DNA from: DMER01 sp003451645
GTDB lineage: Bacteria > Pseudomonadota > Alphaproteobacteria > Micropepsales > Micropepsaceae
NCBI GenBank assembly: GCA_031976175.1
Contig: DALYLR010000021.1
Coordinates: forward strand, 1 to 58,949
Reading direction: 5' to 3'
DNA length: 58,949 nt
The position numbers and the translations under genes are program-made. The notes under the pieces are model-generated. The model was not told where the DNA came from, ran no database searches, and worked only from the letters and a program-made list of their open reading frames with translations. This document shows, piece by piece, positions 45,119 to 53,988 of the stretch. Positions within the stretch are counted from its first letter, which is position 1. Every line of letters begins with the position of its first letter.

Positions 45119-45916
45119 ATGTTCGCGCTTGACGCTGCCACGCAACTTCAACGCACCGCTGAAGGGGAATATCTAGTCCGAGGCGAACTGGCGTACTGGA
45201 ATTTCAACAGCGCGTTCGGCGGCTGGGCCATGGCGGTCGCACAGGCTGCGGTGCGCGAAGCCGGCGGACCGGACGGCGCATTGATATCATTGACGGCGGT
45301 ATTTCCAGATGCGCTGAAGGCGAAGGATTTACTTGTCCGTGCTGCACCCTTGCGCGAAAAGGCCAAGACAGTGTTTTGGCGCGTGAGCTTTACGCATGCC
45401 AGTGAGCACGACGGCCCAACCGTCTTCAGCGCGGACCTAATTGTGACGCAGCGGCGCAAAACGCAAAGCACCTTTGCGGCGCCGATGCCCGTAGCGCCGC
45501 CATTTGCGGATTGTCCCATTTTTGACGCTTCACTAGGGCCGAAGTGGATGCAGCACTATGAACAGCGGGGCATCGAAGGCCAGCCACTCACAGTGCAGGA
45601 ACATCCGCGCAATCGCGTGTGGTTCGTGGAGCGTGATGGACGGCCTTGGGATGAAAAGGGCCTTGTCGCGATCTCAGACGCGTTCATGCCCCGCATTTTC
45701 TTCATCGATGCGACGCCGCGCTTCGGCGCAACGGTTTCGTTCGGCCTGCATCTTTTCGCGCAGGCTGATGACTATGCCTCGGCAGGAAACGCACCGTTGC
45801 TGTTGGAAGGCGACGCCGACGCCATTGGCGATGGTCTCTATGATCAGCGCGGCAAACTCTGGTCTGGCGATGGGAGGTTATTGGCGGTGTCCAATCAAGT
45901 GGCTCTGTATCGATAA
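45119..45916 (+). CDS. double-hotdog acyl-CoA thioesterase family protein
   Basis: A 265-residue protein of the TesB/acyl-CoA thioesterase II-like superfamily with two hotdog domains. The first contains NFNSAFGGWAMAVAQAAVRE (a GG-W motif at the front of the central helix) and SLTAVFPDALKAKDLLVRAA; the second contains ISDAFMPRIFFIDATPRFGA and TVSFGLHLFAQADDY. It probably hydrolyses an acyl-CoA. GGGGAGA lies about 11 bases before the ATG at 45119. The divergent TetR gene is the likely regulator. Confidence 0.83.
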   Translation: MFALDAATQLQRTAEGEYLVRGELAYWNFNSAFGGWAMAVAQAAVREAGGPDGALISLTAVFPDALKAKDLLVRAAPLREKAKTVFWRVSFTHASEHDGPTVFSADLIVTQRRKTQSTFAAPMPVAPPFADCPIFDASLGPKWMQHYEQRGIEGQPLTVQEHPRNRVWFVERDGRPWDEKGLVAISDAFMPRIFFIDATPRFGATVSFGLHLFAQADDYASAGNAPLLLEGDADAIGDGLYDQRGKLWSGDGRLLAVSNQVALYR

Positions 45917-45974
45917 TGCTGGAAGAGACGCGCAACCTCTCGACGCATGATTTCTTGAAGTGAAGGAAGGGACT

Positions 45975-46050
45975 GTGAGCGTTCTCACCATCCGGTTGCC
46001 GGATGATCAGCACGAGCGATTACGGGCGCTGGCGGCGCGCCGCTGTGAGT
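45975..46050 (+). pseudogene. truncated ribbon-helix-helix (antitoxin-like) gene remnant
   Basis: A GTG with AAGGG at 5 bases upstream opens a frame that reads VSVLTIRLPDDQHERLRALA and then ARRCECVST. The first 22 residues match the N-terminal strand and first helix of ribbon-helix-helix antitoxins closely, but the second helix is missing: similarity stops where the convergent DUF2256 gene begins. The frame continues antisense through real genes, so the protein is not likely functional. It looks like the leftover of a toxin-antitoxin gene cut by a rearrangement. Confidence 0.55.
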
Positions 46051-46055
46051 GCGTT

Positions 46056-46250
46056 TCAACGCTGAGGTTTTGGCCCATTGCGATCGCCCGCACTCCGGCA
46101 GCGGTCCGAGCAATAGCGGACTTGCTCCCAATCCCGCGCCCATTTCTTGCGCCAGGCGAAGGGGCGGTTGCAGGCAATGCAGAGTTTCTCAGGCAAGTGG
46201 CTCTTGCCACGGCGTCCGGGCGATGGCTCTGTGTCCTTTCCGCGTGCCAT
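46056..46250 (-). CDS. DUF2256 zinc-binding-like small protein
   Basis: A 64-residue protein with the DUF2256 pattern: KSHLPEKLCIACNRPFAWRK, KWARDWEQVRYCSDRCR. Four cysteines (CxxC and CxxxC) suggest a small zinc ribbon. DUF2256 genes are commonly beside or fused to cryptochrome/photolyase genes. Here the start codon overlaps the photolyase stop by one base (TGATG), so the two are coupled. The function is unknown; a role in binding damaged DNA or assisting the photolyase is a reasonable guess. Confidence 0.88.
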   Translation of the reverse strand: MARGKDTEPSPGRRGKSHLPEKLCIACNRPFAWRKKWARDWEQVRYCSDRCRSAGDRNGPKPQR

Positions 46251-47791
46251 CAGAACTCAAAGCTCCCTTGGCCGGGCGCGGCCTTGCGCGCAGGGCGAGC
46301 GCGCCGCTCGGCCGGGGGCAGGCCCGACTTCCGGCTGCCATGTTTGGCAACGATCTCCTGCGCAACCGCCCGGAACCCCGCACCTTTGCGCAAGGTATAG
46401 ATGGCGTCACGTGCGCGCGTGGCCGCCGCCACATGATCGACGATCGGCACGGGATAGGTCTCGCCCAACCGCACGCCTCGCGCTGTCAAGTAATCGGGCG
46501 GCGCCCGCCACGGCTCGTGAATGAAATCGGCGGGCAGCGCGGCCAGTTCCGGAACCCAGGTCCGGATGAAATCTCCATTAGGGTCCTGATCGCGAGACTG
46601 TTTGACCGGATTGTAGATGCGCGCGGTGTTGACGCCCGTCGTGCCCGATTGCATTTGCGCTTGCGGGAAATGGATGCCCGGTTCGAAGTCGGTGAACAGC
46701 CGGGCTAGCGCCTGCGCGGGCAGGCGCCAATCCTGCCACAGATGATAGCTCGAAAAGGCCATCACCATCGACCGCATCCGGAAGTTCAGCCACCCGGTCG
46801 CCCGCAAAGACCGCATGCAGGCATCGACAAACGGATAGCCCGTCTGCCCCTGAGACCACCGTGCCACGATGGCCTCATGTTCGGGGGAGATGGGCCGCAA
46901 CCCATCCGCCGCCGGATGCATCGCGCGGCGCTCGAACTCAGGCTCGTCCTCGAGTTTCTGGATGAAATGGCAATGCCAGTGCAGCCGCGCGATGAAGCTG
47001 TCGATCGATTGCGTATAGGGTCCATCGCCCGCGCTGCGCCAGGTGCTGCGCGCCATGAGCGCGGCCTGAAAGGCCTCTCGCATCGACAAACACCCCAGCG
47101 CCACATGCGCCGAAATGCGTGAACACGACACGGCACCGGCCGCGGGCGCCGACATGTCCTTGCGGTAATGCCGTCCGCGTACCTCCAGGAAAGACTGGAG
47201 CAGGTTCAATCCCTCTTCGCGCCCGCCCTGTTGCCGTTCGGGGCATGGATCGGGGTCGAGCCCTATCGCCGCCGCATCGGGCCAATCCGTATACGGAGTG
47301 GCGGGCCCCCGCAGCCGGGCGGGGGCGGGCAAGGCAGGCGCCTCCATCATCCGGTCCCAGCGCGTCGCCCAGCCATCCCGCCCCTTGGAGGCGCGCCACA
47401 CACCATGCTGGCGATACTCCTGAACCGGCACACCGGTGCGGCGCGCCCAAGCCCGGACGCGCCGGTCCCGCGCATAGGTCCACAACAGGCCGGTTTCCTC
47501 ATGCGCATGGATCTCCGAGATCGCATGGGTCCGGTGCAACCGTGCAAAGACCTCGACGGCGTCGCCGGTCTCGACCGTCAGCGCCGGCCCGCGCGCCCGC
47601 AATGCAGCGTCGAGCGATGTGAGCGACTCGATGAGAAAGGCGAAATGCCGACCCGCCATCTCCGGCTGCCGCCAGAGGTCCGGCTCAAAGATGTAAAGGG
47701 GCAGGACGGCGCGATCGCCCGCGCAGGCGGCGGTGAGGGCCGCATGATCCTCGACCCGCAGGTCGCGCTTGAACCAGACGACCTGAACCAT
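46250..47791 (-). CDS. cryptochrome/deoxyribodipyrimidine photolyase family protein
   Basis: A 513-residue FAD protein. The N-terminal alpha/beta domain reads VQVVWFKRDLRVEDHAALTA; the FAD-binding domain has RISAHVALGCLSMREAFQAA, the catalytic region RLHWHCHFIQKLEDEPEFER, TGYPFVDACMRSLRATGWLNFRMR split across two helices, and VNTARIYNPVKQSRDQDP. Several Trp residues for electron transfer are present. It could be a CPD photolyase or a cryptochrome-like member; which one cannot be decided here. It lies between the ATL gene (6 bp upstream) and DUF2256 (overlapping), a compact three-gene operon. Confidence 0.92.
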   Translation of the reverse strand: MVQVVWFKRDLRVEDHAALTAACAGDRAVLPLYIFEPDLWRQPEMAGRHFAFLIESLTSLDAALRARGPALTVETGDAVEVFARLHRTHAISEIHAHEETGLLWTYARDRRVRAWARRTGVPVQEYRQHGVWRASKGRDGWATRWDRMMEAPALPAPARLRGPATPYTDWPDAAAIGLDPDPCPERQQGGREEGLNLLQSFLEVRGRHYRKDMSAPAAGAVSCSRISAHVALGCLSMREAFQAALMARSTWRSAGDGPYTQSIDSFIARLHWHCHFIQKLEDEPEFERRAMHPAADGLRPISPEHEAIVARWSQGQTGYPFVDACMRSLRATGWLNFRMRSMVMAFSSYHLWQDWRLPAQALARLFTDFEPGIHFPQAQMQSGTTGVNTARIYNPVKQSRDQDPNGDFIRTWVPELAALPADFIHEPWRAPPDYLTARGVRLGETYPVPIVDHVAAATRARDAIYTLRKGAGFRAVAQEIVAKHGSRKSGLPPAERRARPARKAAPGQGSFEF

Positions 47792-47797
47792 GGGGGC

Positions 47798-48163
47798 TCA
47801 GGGCCCCGGCGCCGTCAAATCAGCGCGGCACAGATCGAGCATCACCTCGCCATAGTGGGAGACCGGCACTCCCTCGGCCGCCAGAAGGGAGACTTGCGAG
47901 TAACCATCGCGATCCGTCTGCGCTGGCCGGATCAGGCCATTGTCGGGCACCACGCGATGCCAGGGCGTGCAGGACGGGCGATAGACGGTCTTGGCGCTCG
48001 CAAGGCGCAAGACGCTCTCGGCGGGCATCCGGGCGGCGGCGGCAAGATCGCCCACTGTGGTGACATGGCCCGGCCCGACACGGTCGAGCAGTTTCAGGAC
48101 TGTGCGTGCCGCAAGGGTATGCGAGGGGAGTGGTTTGGTCAGGCGCGTGGCTCCGGTGAACAT
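47798..48163 (-). CDS. alkyltransferase-like protein (ATL), MGMT family
   Basis: A 121-residue protein of the methylguanine-methyltransferase DNA-binding family. The active-site motif PCHRV is replaced by TPWHRVVPDNG: Trp stands in place of the acceptor Cys, which defines ATL proteins. These do not remove the alkyl group but bind O6-alkylguanine, flip it out and recruit nucleotide excision repair. The HTH part is HVTTVGDLAAAARMPAESVL. It is the first gene of the operon with photolyase and DUF2256, so this operon serves DNA repair of more than one lesion type. Confidence 0.88.
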   Translation of the reverse strand: MFTGATRLTKPLPSHTLAARTVLKLLDRVGPGHVTTVGDLAAAARMPAESVLRLASAKTVYRPSCTPWHRVVPDNGLIRPAQTDRDGYSQVSLLAAEGVPVSHYGEVMLDLCRADLTAPGP

Positions 48164-48430
48164 TGTTGATGTGGATATACGCCGTAACGAGACAACCGGA
48201 TCGCAGAGCGGGGGAGAACCTGTTCGTTGCGTGCGTATGATGAGGTCCGTTCGTAGCCAATGGCGCTAGGGGAGGACGCGCGGACGGCCGGAGCATTCGG
48301 GGTATGCCGTGCTGATAAACTCGGCAATTGCTCAGCACCATCATGCAATGGCTCTGCCAATGCGTGGATCGGTGAGGCGGTTCATGTCAGTCCGGACAAA
48401 CTGAGAATGACGCGATCAGGGACGAATGTT

Positions 48431-51400
48431 TCAGTCGAGCACCCAAATCTGAGCCTTTCCACCGTAGGAGGTCGTCACCAAGCGTTTGCCATCGGAGGAG
48501 AATTCCAGACCATACACCGCACTATCATGGTTCAAAGTTGCGACGGGTTCGTAAGTCCCTGTACGCCAAATCTTCACTGTCTTGTCGCGAGACGCCGTCC
48601 CGATATAGCGACCGTCTCCGGAAAAGCGGGCTGACAAAACCGCGTCAACATGGGCGGAAAGGTGAGCTTTGACCTGGCCGGTCGACACATCCCAGACCTT
48701 TGCTGTGCTGTCGGTCGAGGCGCTGAGGATGGTTTTCCCGTCCGGGGAATAGTGAGCTTGGAGGACAGCCCCTCTGTGACCCTCGAGGGTAGTCTGCAGG
48801 GCGCCCGTTCCCGCATTCCAAATTCTTGCGGTCCCATCCCGGGAACCGGTCACGAGGGAGAGACCATCTGGAGAGTAAGCCACGGTCAGGACGCTTTCGG
48901 TGTGCCCCTTAAGCCAAACCTTTGGATTGGCCGAGAATAAACTCCAGATCACGCCCGTCCCATCTGAATGGACTGTCGTCAGCGAGCGTCCGTCAGGAGA
49001 AAACTCGGCATCACGTGCGGCACTCGGACCTATGGACCAAGTCGTTTGCGGTCCAGAGAGAGGCACCATCTCCCCGGTTACCGCGTTCAATAGAGCGAAT
49101 GCCGTCCTACTATAAGTGTACGCTATAAGAGTGTCCTTTGTTGGAGAGAATTCTGCAAATCGTGCAGCATCAATATCACCGAGGAATGAACTTAATAGAT
49201 TTTCGTACTCAAAATAGCTCAATGAAAGTTTTTTGCGCAACTTGCCGGTAACGGAGTCCCAAATGCCGACGGTGCCGTCCTCTGATGTTGTTGCGATCAA
49301 TTGACCATCAGGGGAGAATTGGGCACTGGTCACGCGCCGCGAATGTCCTTTGAGGTCAGCTATCATGGCGCCAGTTTGCGTATCCCAAACTCGGGATGAA
49401 TAGGCGGCCGATACAGTGACAAGCTTTCGACCGTCAGGTGATAGAAGTTTCTGCCCACGAGCGGCCGAACGTTGCTCCAAAGGTCCCCCCTGCTTGACAA
49501 CCCGGATCAGATTGACGGCTACCGCTGGTCCAAGCCGGAGAAGCGGAGAATTTTCCACATTCATCACCAATGAACCATTGGGGGATTCTCTCTTTGTGAC
49601 TGCTCTCATTACCGTGCCGTCGTCGCCAATGGCCGTGATCGTTCCATCCCCGTTGAGCTTCAACTCCCGCGCCCGGCCGGGCAAGCGGATGTCGCTGTCC
49701 TCGACGAATTTAGGTTCGCCACTTGCCGGAAACTCGACGATCCGGACACGGCCATCGAGCGTCGCCACCGCCGCCCGCCTTTGCGGCAAGGCCAACAAGG
49801 CGGTCACGGGGCCGGAGTTCCGGATTTCCAGTCCTTTGTCGCCTTCGCCTGCGGTAACCAATTGATTGCCTGGATCTGTCTCCAAGACCTCAACGTCGAA
49901 TTTTGAGCCATCGCTCGCTTGCCGGACAATTCTGCCAGCCGTGAACTGTCCGGGTATCGCTGGCCCAAACACCTTCCATCCATCTTGCGTAGAGCTTAGC
50001 ACCATGAGGCCAGGTGCGCTGGTGATAAGACTGAGGTTGGGGCGAGGGGTGCCGCCGGTTTGCTCGTTTGAAGCGGACGAGATTGAGACTTGCATGATTG
50101 CCCCGTTTACAGGGGGCGTGAGCAATGGCTCCACATGCAAATTTCTCGTATCGAGCAGTCTAACCCGTCCATCCCCGCCGCCCAAGGCAATCCACCGCCC
50201 ATCCGCGCTCTCGGCCATCGCCGTCACGCCCCCAGGAATGTCGGGCAGGCGGATGCTGGAGCGCGCCACGATGACTGCCAGCCCGATCGCGGCAGCGGCC
50301 GGGATCACAGCGGCGATGGCGCGCAAGGGCAGAACCGCACCCGCCGGCAGCACGCGGCGCGCCATGCGCTGCATCGCGGGCCACAGCGCCAAGGGACCGA
50401 GCAGCCCCACACCAAAGATGAGTGCGATCACGGGCAACCATGCGCCGGTCAGCAAGGCGCCGTCACTAGGTTTTGGAATGACCCAATAAGCCGTCGCCGC
50501 ATAGAGGAGGGCGAGGGCCAGGGCCGCCGCCTCCGGCTTGCTGAGCCAGCGTGTCCAGCCCTCTGGCAGGATGCGGTTCAGCCAGGGAACCTTGAAATCG
50601 CCCGCTTGACCGCGCGCCAGAAAATCCAGCATCACCTCATCGCGCGCCACATGATCGGCCATCATCCGGTCGCCGATTGCCTCAAGCCCGATGCGCAGAT
50701 CGATCCCAGCCGCCGGCGCCGCTGCGGCGGGACCGCGCCGTTCCTCGAACAATTTGTTCAAATGGGTTTGGACGCGAGCCGCAAATTCGGGCTCCATCTC
50801 CGCGATCAGCGCGACACGCAGCCAATTGGGCATGGTCCCTTCGCGCAGCCAGGGCAGGCGCGTGAGGGCCGCCACGCGATCCTCCCGGTAGAGCGGTGCG
50901 CGCGCCGGATCGCCGCCCGGCTCGGCCGCCAGACTGACGCCCAGATAGAGCGTCAAATCCCACTGCACCGCCGGATAAACGGCCAGCGCGCACAGCCAAT
51001 CAAAAGTGGGGCCATCGAGATAGTTCCTCAGCTCACGGATGACCTCTTCGGCTGGGGTGTCGGAAGGCGGCGCGGCATAGAGCCATTTCTGCGGCGTGAC
51101 GCGCAGGATCGCGGGGACAGGGCGTGCAAGGCCATCCCCGCCCATGTCCAGGCGGCGCCCCATCTCCTCATTCTCCAGGCCCAGATTGCGGCCCAAGGAT
51201 TGCAGGCCCTCCGGCGTCGCGCGGCCGATGGCCATGTTGAGATGGTTGGCGATGGCGAATTCGGTGCGCCCCCATTCGGCCAGCGGGCGAGGGGTCAGCA
51301 TGGTCCGGCGGGTCCAGGTCTTGACCCATTCGGTTGCGGGCCGGGGGCGCTGCGTCAGCGGATCGAGAAGCCCGTCGCCAGCGCCCAGGATGATCAGCCT

Positions 51401-52960
51401 GTGCTCCGGATACCGGGCGGCGAGGTCCTGGATGGCCAGCGGCTTCTTGCCGTCCTCGGGCTGCAGATGCGAGGGATCGAGCCGGAAGTAGAAGACCTGC
51501 GGCGCCGGGAGATAATTGCGCAAACTGCGCAGAAGTTGGCGCAAGCCCTGCGCCTCCTGGTCCAGCGCATTGCGGCGCTCGATGAGCACGAGATAGTCCG
51601 GCGCGCGGCGTGCGGTCTCATAGACCGGGATCACCAACTCCCCGCCCTTGGCGATCGTCTCGCGAATGGTCGCGTGAACATCGACGCGCTGGGTCGCGGT
51701 GATGGTCCGCAGACGGAGTTTTCGGCCCAAGGCCTGAATGGCGCTGTTGGTTTCGATCGCCCGCATGGCCTCAGGCGCTTTGACGTGCTGATAGTTGGGC
51801 TGATAGCGCGGCGGGCGTTGCCGCAGGAACGCTTTGCGGATTGAGAGACGATGCCGGAAGGCATAGAGCGCGGCCAGGAGCGGCAAGAGCGCACCGAGCC
51901 ACGCGGCCCACCACGGCGCGCGCGGGGCGGGATCAGCCTCGGCCCAGGGAGGGTCTTTGGGATAGCGCCGGATGCGCGGGTCATCCGACATGGCAAAGGC
52001 GCGGGCGATTTGCGCGTCTGTTGGTGCCCCAACCCCGGCTGTCAATCGCGCACGGGTCTGAGCGAATAGATCCGCGTCGCTGCCGGGCAGGGCGCCTGGA
52101 AACCATTGGGGCAATTGCTTCGCGATCCGGGCAGCCGGACCGCGCGGTTCGCCGGCGGTTCCTAATGCTGTGTTAGCGGCGCGCAGAAGATCACTATAGC
52201 TGCTTTCCCGCCCCGGCCGTTCGATCCGCTCCAGTGCCAGCGCAAGGCGGGCCCAGGTCGCGCCAGAGGGCGTTTGGATGCCGTAAAGGTCCAAGGGCCA
52301 CGTCTTGGGCAAGGCGGAGAGCTCGTTCAAGCGCACCGCATAGCCGCGCGCATCCCATGCAATGGGCGAGGCCTTGGCCAACTCTCGAGCGAGCTCGAGG
52401 ATCGTCGGCGCGCCGTAATACTTGTCCGCTGCGGTGCGGATGCGGTCGAGGGATGGGTAATTTGTCTTGGCTTCGGATTGAGGGGTGGCCAGAGCTGCAG
52501 GCCCTGTTTGTCTGGACGCCGGTGCCGCGCCGCTCTCAGCGGGCGCCTCAGGTACAGGCGCGGCTGGCTGCTGTGTGTGCTGCGTCCACAACAGCGCCAC
52601 GGTGATCACGATGACAACTGCACTAGCAACCAGCCAGGGCCACAGCGGCGGCTTCGCCAGCGGTGGCTGCGGTGGATCGACCTCGCCGCCGGGACCCTGC
52701 AAACCTGCAGGCCGCTGGACGTCATCGAAGGCGCGAAAATAGAGCGCCCGGTCGTCCGGACTGCGCGCCAGCAATGGCGCCAGCACCGGCCGCAAATCCG
52801 CAAAGCGCGTCAAGCCGCCGCGCTCGGCGAGTTCAAATACCAATGTCGTGGCGAGGATGCGCTCCCGCATCCCGATCTTCAGGCCCTTGACCGCGAGCAG
52901 GTCCAGCAAGTGGCCGAGGTGCCGGCCCCACGGCTCCTCTGCGGCCACAGGCGTGCTCAT
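48431..52960 (-). CDS. 1509-aa membrane protein: CoxE/vWA-like region plus C-terminal WD40 repeats
   Basis: Residues 1-90 resemble the helical N-terminus of CoxE-type vWA proteins (LGHLLDLLAVKGLKIGMRER). A membrane helix follows at about 107-125 and another at 350-370. Residues about 395-620 look like a vWA-type fold whose metal site is degenerate: APDYLVLIERRN has Glu-Arg-Arg where DxSxS is expected; HRLIILGAGDGLLDP follows. Three hydrophobic segments lie at about 811-828, 837-860 and 876-899. From about 905 to the end are WD40 repeats, clearest at 1200-1509 (LKGHSRRVTSAQFSPDGQLI, KGHTESVLTVAYSPDGLSLV, LEGHRGAVLQAHYSPDGKTI). The start overlaps the MoxR gene by 4 bp. The WD40 part, on the far side of the last membrane helix, may act as the sensor. 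Confidence 0.82.
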   Translation of the reverse strand: MSTPVAAEEPWGRHLGHLLDLLAVKGLKIGMRERILATTLVFELAERGGLTRFADLRPVLAPLLARSPDDRALYFRAFDDVQRPAGLQGPGGEVDPPQPPLAKPPLWPWLVASAVVIVITVALLWTQHTQQPAAPVPEAPAESGAAPASRQTGPAALATPQSEAKTNYPSLDRIRTAADKYYGAPTILELARELAKASPIAWDARGYAVRLNELSALPKTWPLDLYGIQTPSGATWARLALALERIERPGRESSYSDLLRAANTALGTAGEPRGPAARIAKQLPQWFPGALPGSDADLFAQTRARLTAGVGAPTDAQIARAFAMSDDPRIRRYPKDPPWAEADPAPRAPWWAAWLGALLPLLAALYAFRHRLSIRKAFLRQRPPRYQPNYQHVKAPEAMRAIETNSAIQALGRKLRLRTITATQRVDVHATIRETIAKGGELVIPVYETARRAPDYLVLIERRNALDQEAQGLRQLLRSLRNYLPAPQVFYFRLDPSHLQPEDGKKPLAIQDLAARYPEHRLIILGAGDGLLDPLTQRPRPATEWVKTWTRRTMLTPRPLAEWGRTEFAIANHLNMAIGRATPEGLQSLGRNLGLENEEMGRRLDMGGDGLARPVPAILRVTPQKWLYAAPPSDTPAEEVIRELRNYLDGPTFDWLCALAVYPAVQWDLTLYLGVSLAAEPGGDPARAPLYREDRVAALTRLPWLREGTMPNWLRVALIAEMEPEFAARVQTHLNKLFEERRGPAAAAPAAGIDLRIGLEAIGDRMMADHVARDEVMLDFLARGQAGDFKVPWLNRILPEGWTRWLSKPEAAALALALLYAATAYWVIPKPSDGALLTGAWLPVIALIFGVGLLGPLALWPAMQRMARRVLPAGAVLPLRAIAAVIPAAAAIGLAVIVARSSIRLPDIPGGVTAMAESADGRWIALGGGDGRVRLLDTRNLHVEPLLTPPVNGAIMQVSISSASNEQTGGTPRPNLSLITSAPGLMVLSSTQDGWKVFGPAIPGQFTAGRIVRQASDGSKFDVEVLETDPGNQLVTAGEGDKGLEIRNSGPVTALLALPQRRAAVATLDGRVRIVEFPASGEPKFVEDSDIRLPGRARELKLNGDGTITAIGDDGTVMRAVTKRESPNGSLVMNVENSPLLRLGPAVAVNLIRVVKQGGPLEQRSAARGQKLLSPDGRKLVTVSAAYSSRVWDTQTGAMIADLKGHSRRVTSAQFSPDGQLIATTSEDGTVGIWDSVTGKLRKKLSLSYFEYENLLSSFLGDIDAARFAEFSPTKDTLIAYTYSRTAFALLNAVTGEMVPLSGPQTTWSIGPSAARDAEFSPDGRSLTTVHSDGTGVIWSLFSANPKVWLKGHTESVLTVAYSPDGLSLVTGSRDGTARIWNAGTGALQTTLEGHRGAVLQAHYSPDGKTILSASTDSTAKVWDVSTGQVKAHLSAHVDAVLSARFSGDGRYIGTASRDKTVKIWRTGTYEPVATLNHDSAVYGLEFSSDGKRLVTTSYGGKAQIWVLD

Positions 52961-53988
52961 TTGCCTTTCAGAGTGTTGGTGGCAAAGGTCAGGATGGCCT
53001 TTTGGTCGTCGCTGGTCTTGCCCAAAGTGGTGATGGTTTCCAGAACAAGCGGCGCCAACGCCTGCAGATCGTCACCGGGTTTGGCGTCGCGGATCATCAA
53101 AATCTGCAGCCAGTTGATGAACTCGGCCGTGCTGGGCATCCGGTCGAATTGGATACCGCTCGCCGTTTGCGATCTGAGATCATAGAAAAACCGGACCGCG
53201 CTCGCCAGCAGCGTTGAGCCTTCGGCCAGCCCCGCCACACGCATGGCCACGATCCGCTCCATATCGGCCTGTGCAGGAAAGTCGATGTGGTAATAAATGC
53301 ACCGGCGCAGGAACGGCTCGGGCAAGTTCTTTTCCGAATTCGACGTGACGATAATAATGGGCCGCAGCTTCGGCGGGATTTCGATCCTGCCGCTGTCCGC
53401 GCCCGGCGTGCCGATGTTGCGCAGCTCTGGCACCCGAAAGTAGAGCCGCTCGATCTCGTTCAGCAGATCATTGGGAAAGTCGCGCGGCGCCTTGTCGACC
53501 TCGTCGATCAACACGACGGAGCGCCGCGGCCCGTTGTGCTTGAAGGCGGGCGCGTCCCCGCCCGGCAGAAAGGCGCGGATGCCCGGATGATCCGCTGCAA
53601 AGGCCTCCAAAATGGCGCGGCCCAGCGGCCCATATTCGATGAAGTGCCTGGGGTCGTACGCCTCGCGCACCTTAAAGGCGGTAAGCGCGTCAAACGTATA
53701 GAACAGATCGCGCGCCGCGCTAGTCGATTTGGTCTCGAACTTCAGGACCGGCTCGGCTTGCAGTTCATGCGCGAGCGCAAAGGCGAGCTGCGTTTTGCCG
53801 CAACCGGGCTCTCCCGTCACCAGCAAGGGCATGCCGAGCGTCAGCGCCACATTGACCGCATGGCTCAGGCCCTCCGGCACAACATAATTGGCCGCATCGT
53901 CCATCTGCGCGCGGTCGAGCGTCGCGATCTCCCGCGCAGGCGTGGAGGGCCGGTCCGACAATCCTTTGGTGAAATAGGGATAGGTCAT
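52957..53988 (-). CDS. MoxR family AAA+ ATPase
   Basis: A 343-residue AAA+ protein. Walker A is LLVTGEPGCGKTQLAFAL (about 55-72), Walker B VVLIDEVDKAPRDFPNDLLN (about 158-177), and the sensor/arginine-finger region EKNLPEPFLRRCIYYHIDF. MoxR ATPases work as chaperones with vWA partners, and here the next gene encodes a CoxE/vWA-like protein, with start and stop codons overlapping on both sides (4 bp each). The MoxR protein is therefore the core of a three-gene minus-strand operon with the TIR protein upstream. Confidence 0.93.
   Translation of the reverse strand: MTYPYFTKGLSDRPSTPAREIATLDRAQMDDAANYVVPEGLSHAVNVALTLGMPLLVTGEPGCGKTQLAFALAHELQAEPVLKFETKSTSAARDLFYTFDALTAFKVREAYDPRHFIEYGPLGRAILEAFAADHPGIRAFLPGGDAPAFKHNGPRRSVVLIDEVDKAPRDFPNDLLNEIERLYFRVPELRNIGTPGADSGRIEIPPKLRPIIIVTSNSEKNLPEPFLRRCIYYHIDFPAQADMERIVAMRVAGLAEGSTLLASAVRFFYDLRSQTASGIQFDRMPSTAEFINWLQILMIRDAKPGDDLQALAPLVLETITTLGKTSDDQKAILTFATNTLKGK

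Noticed and set aside
45960..46400. Full-length plus-strand protein starting with the RHH motif
   Set aside because: After the first 22 residues it runs antisense to the DUF2256 and photolyase genes, so only the first part is kept, as a remnant.
50090..51844. Long plus-strand open frame of 584 codons opposite the vWA-WD40 gene
   Set aside because: It is the antisense shadow of a high-GC gene: no recognisable domain, His/Arg/Gln-rich composition, and the minus-strand frame has clear motifs throughout.
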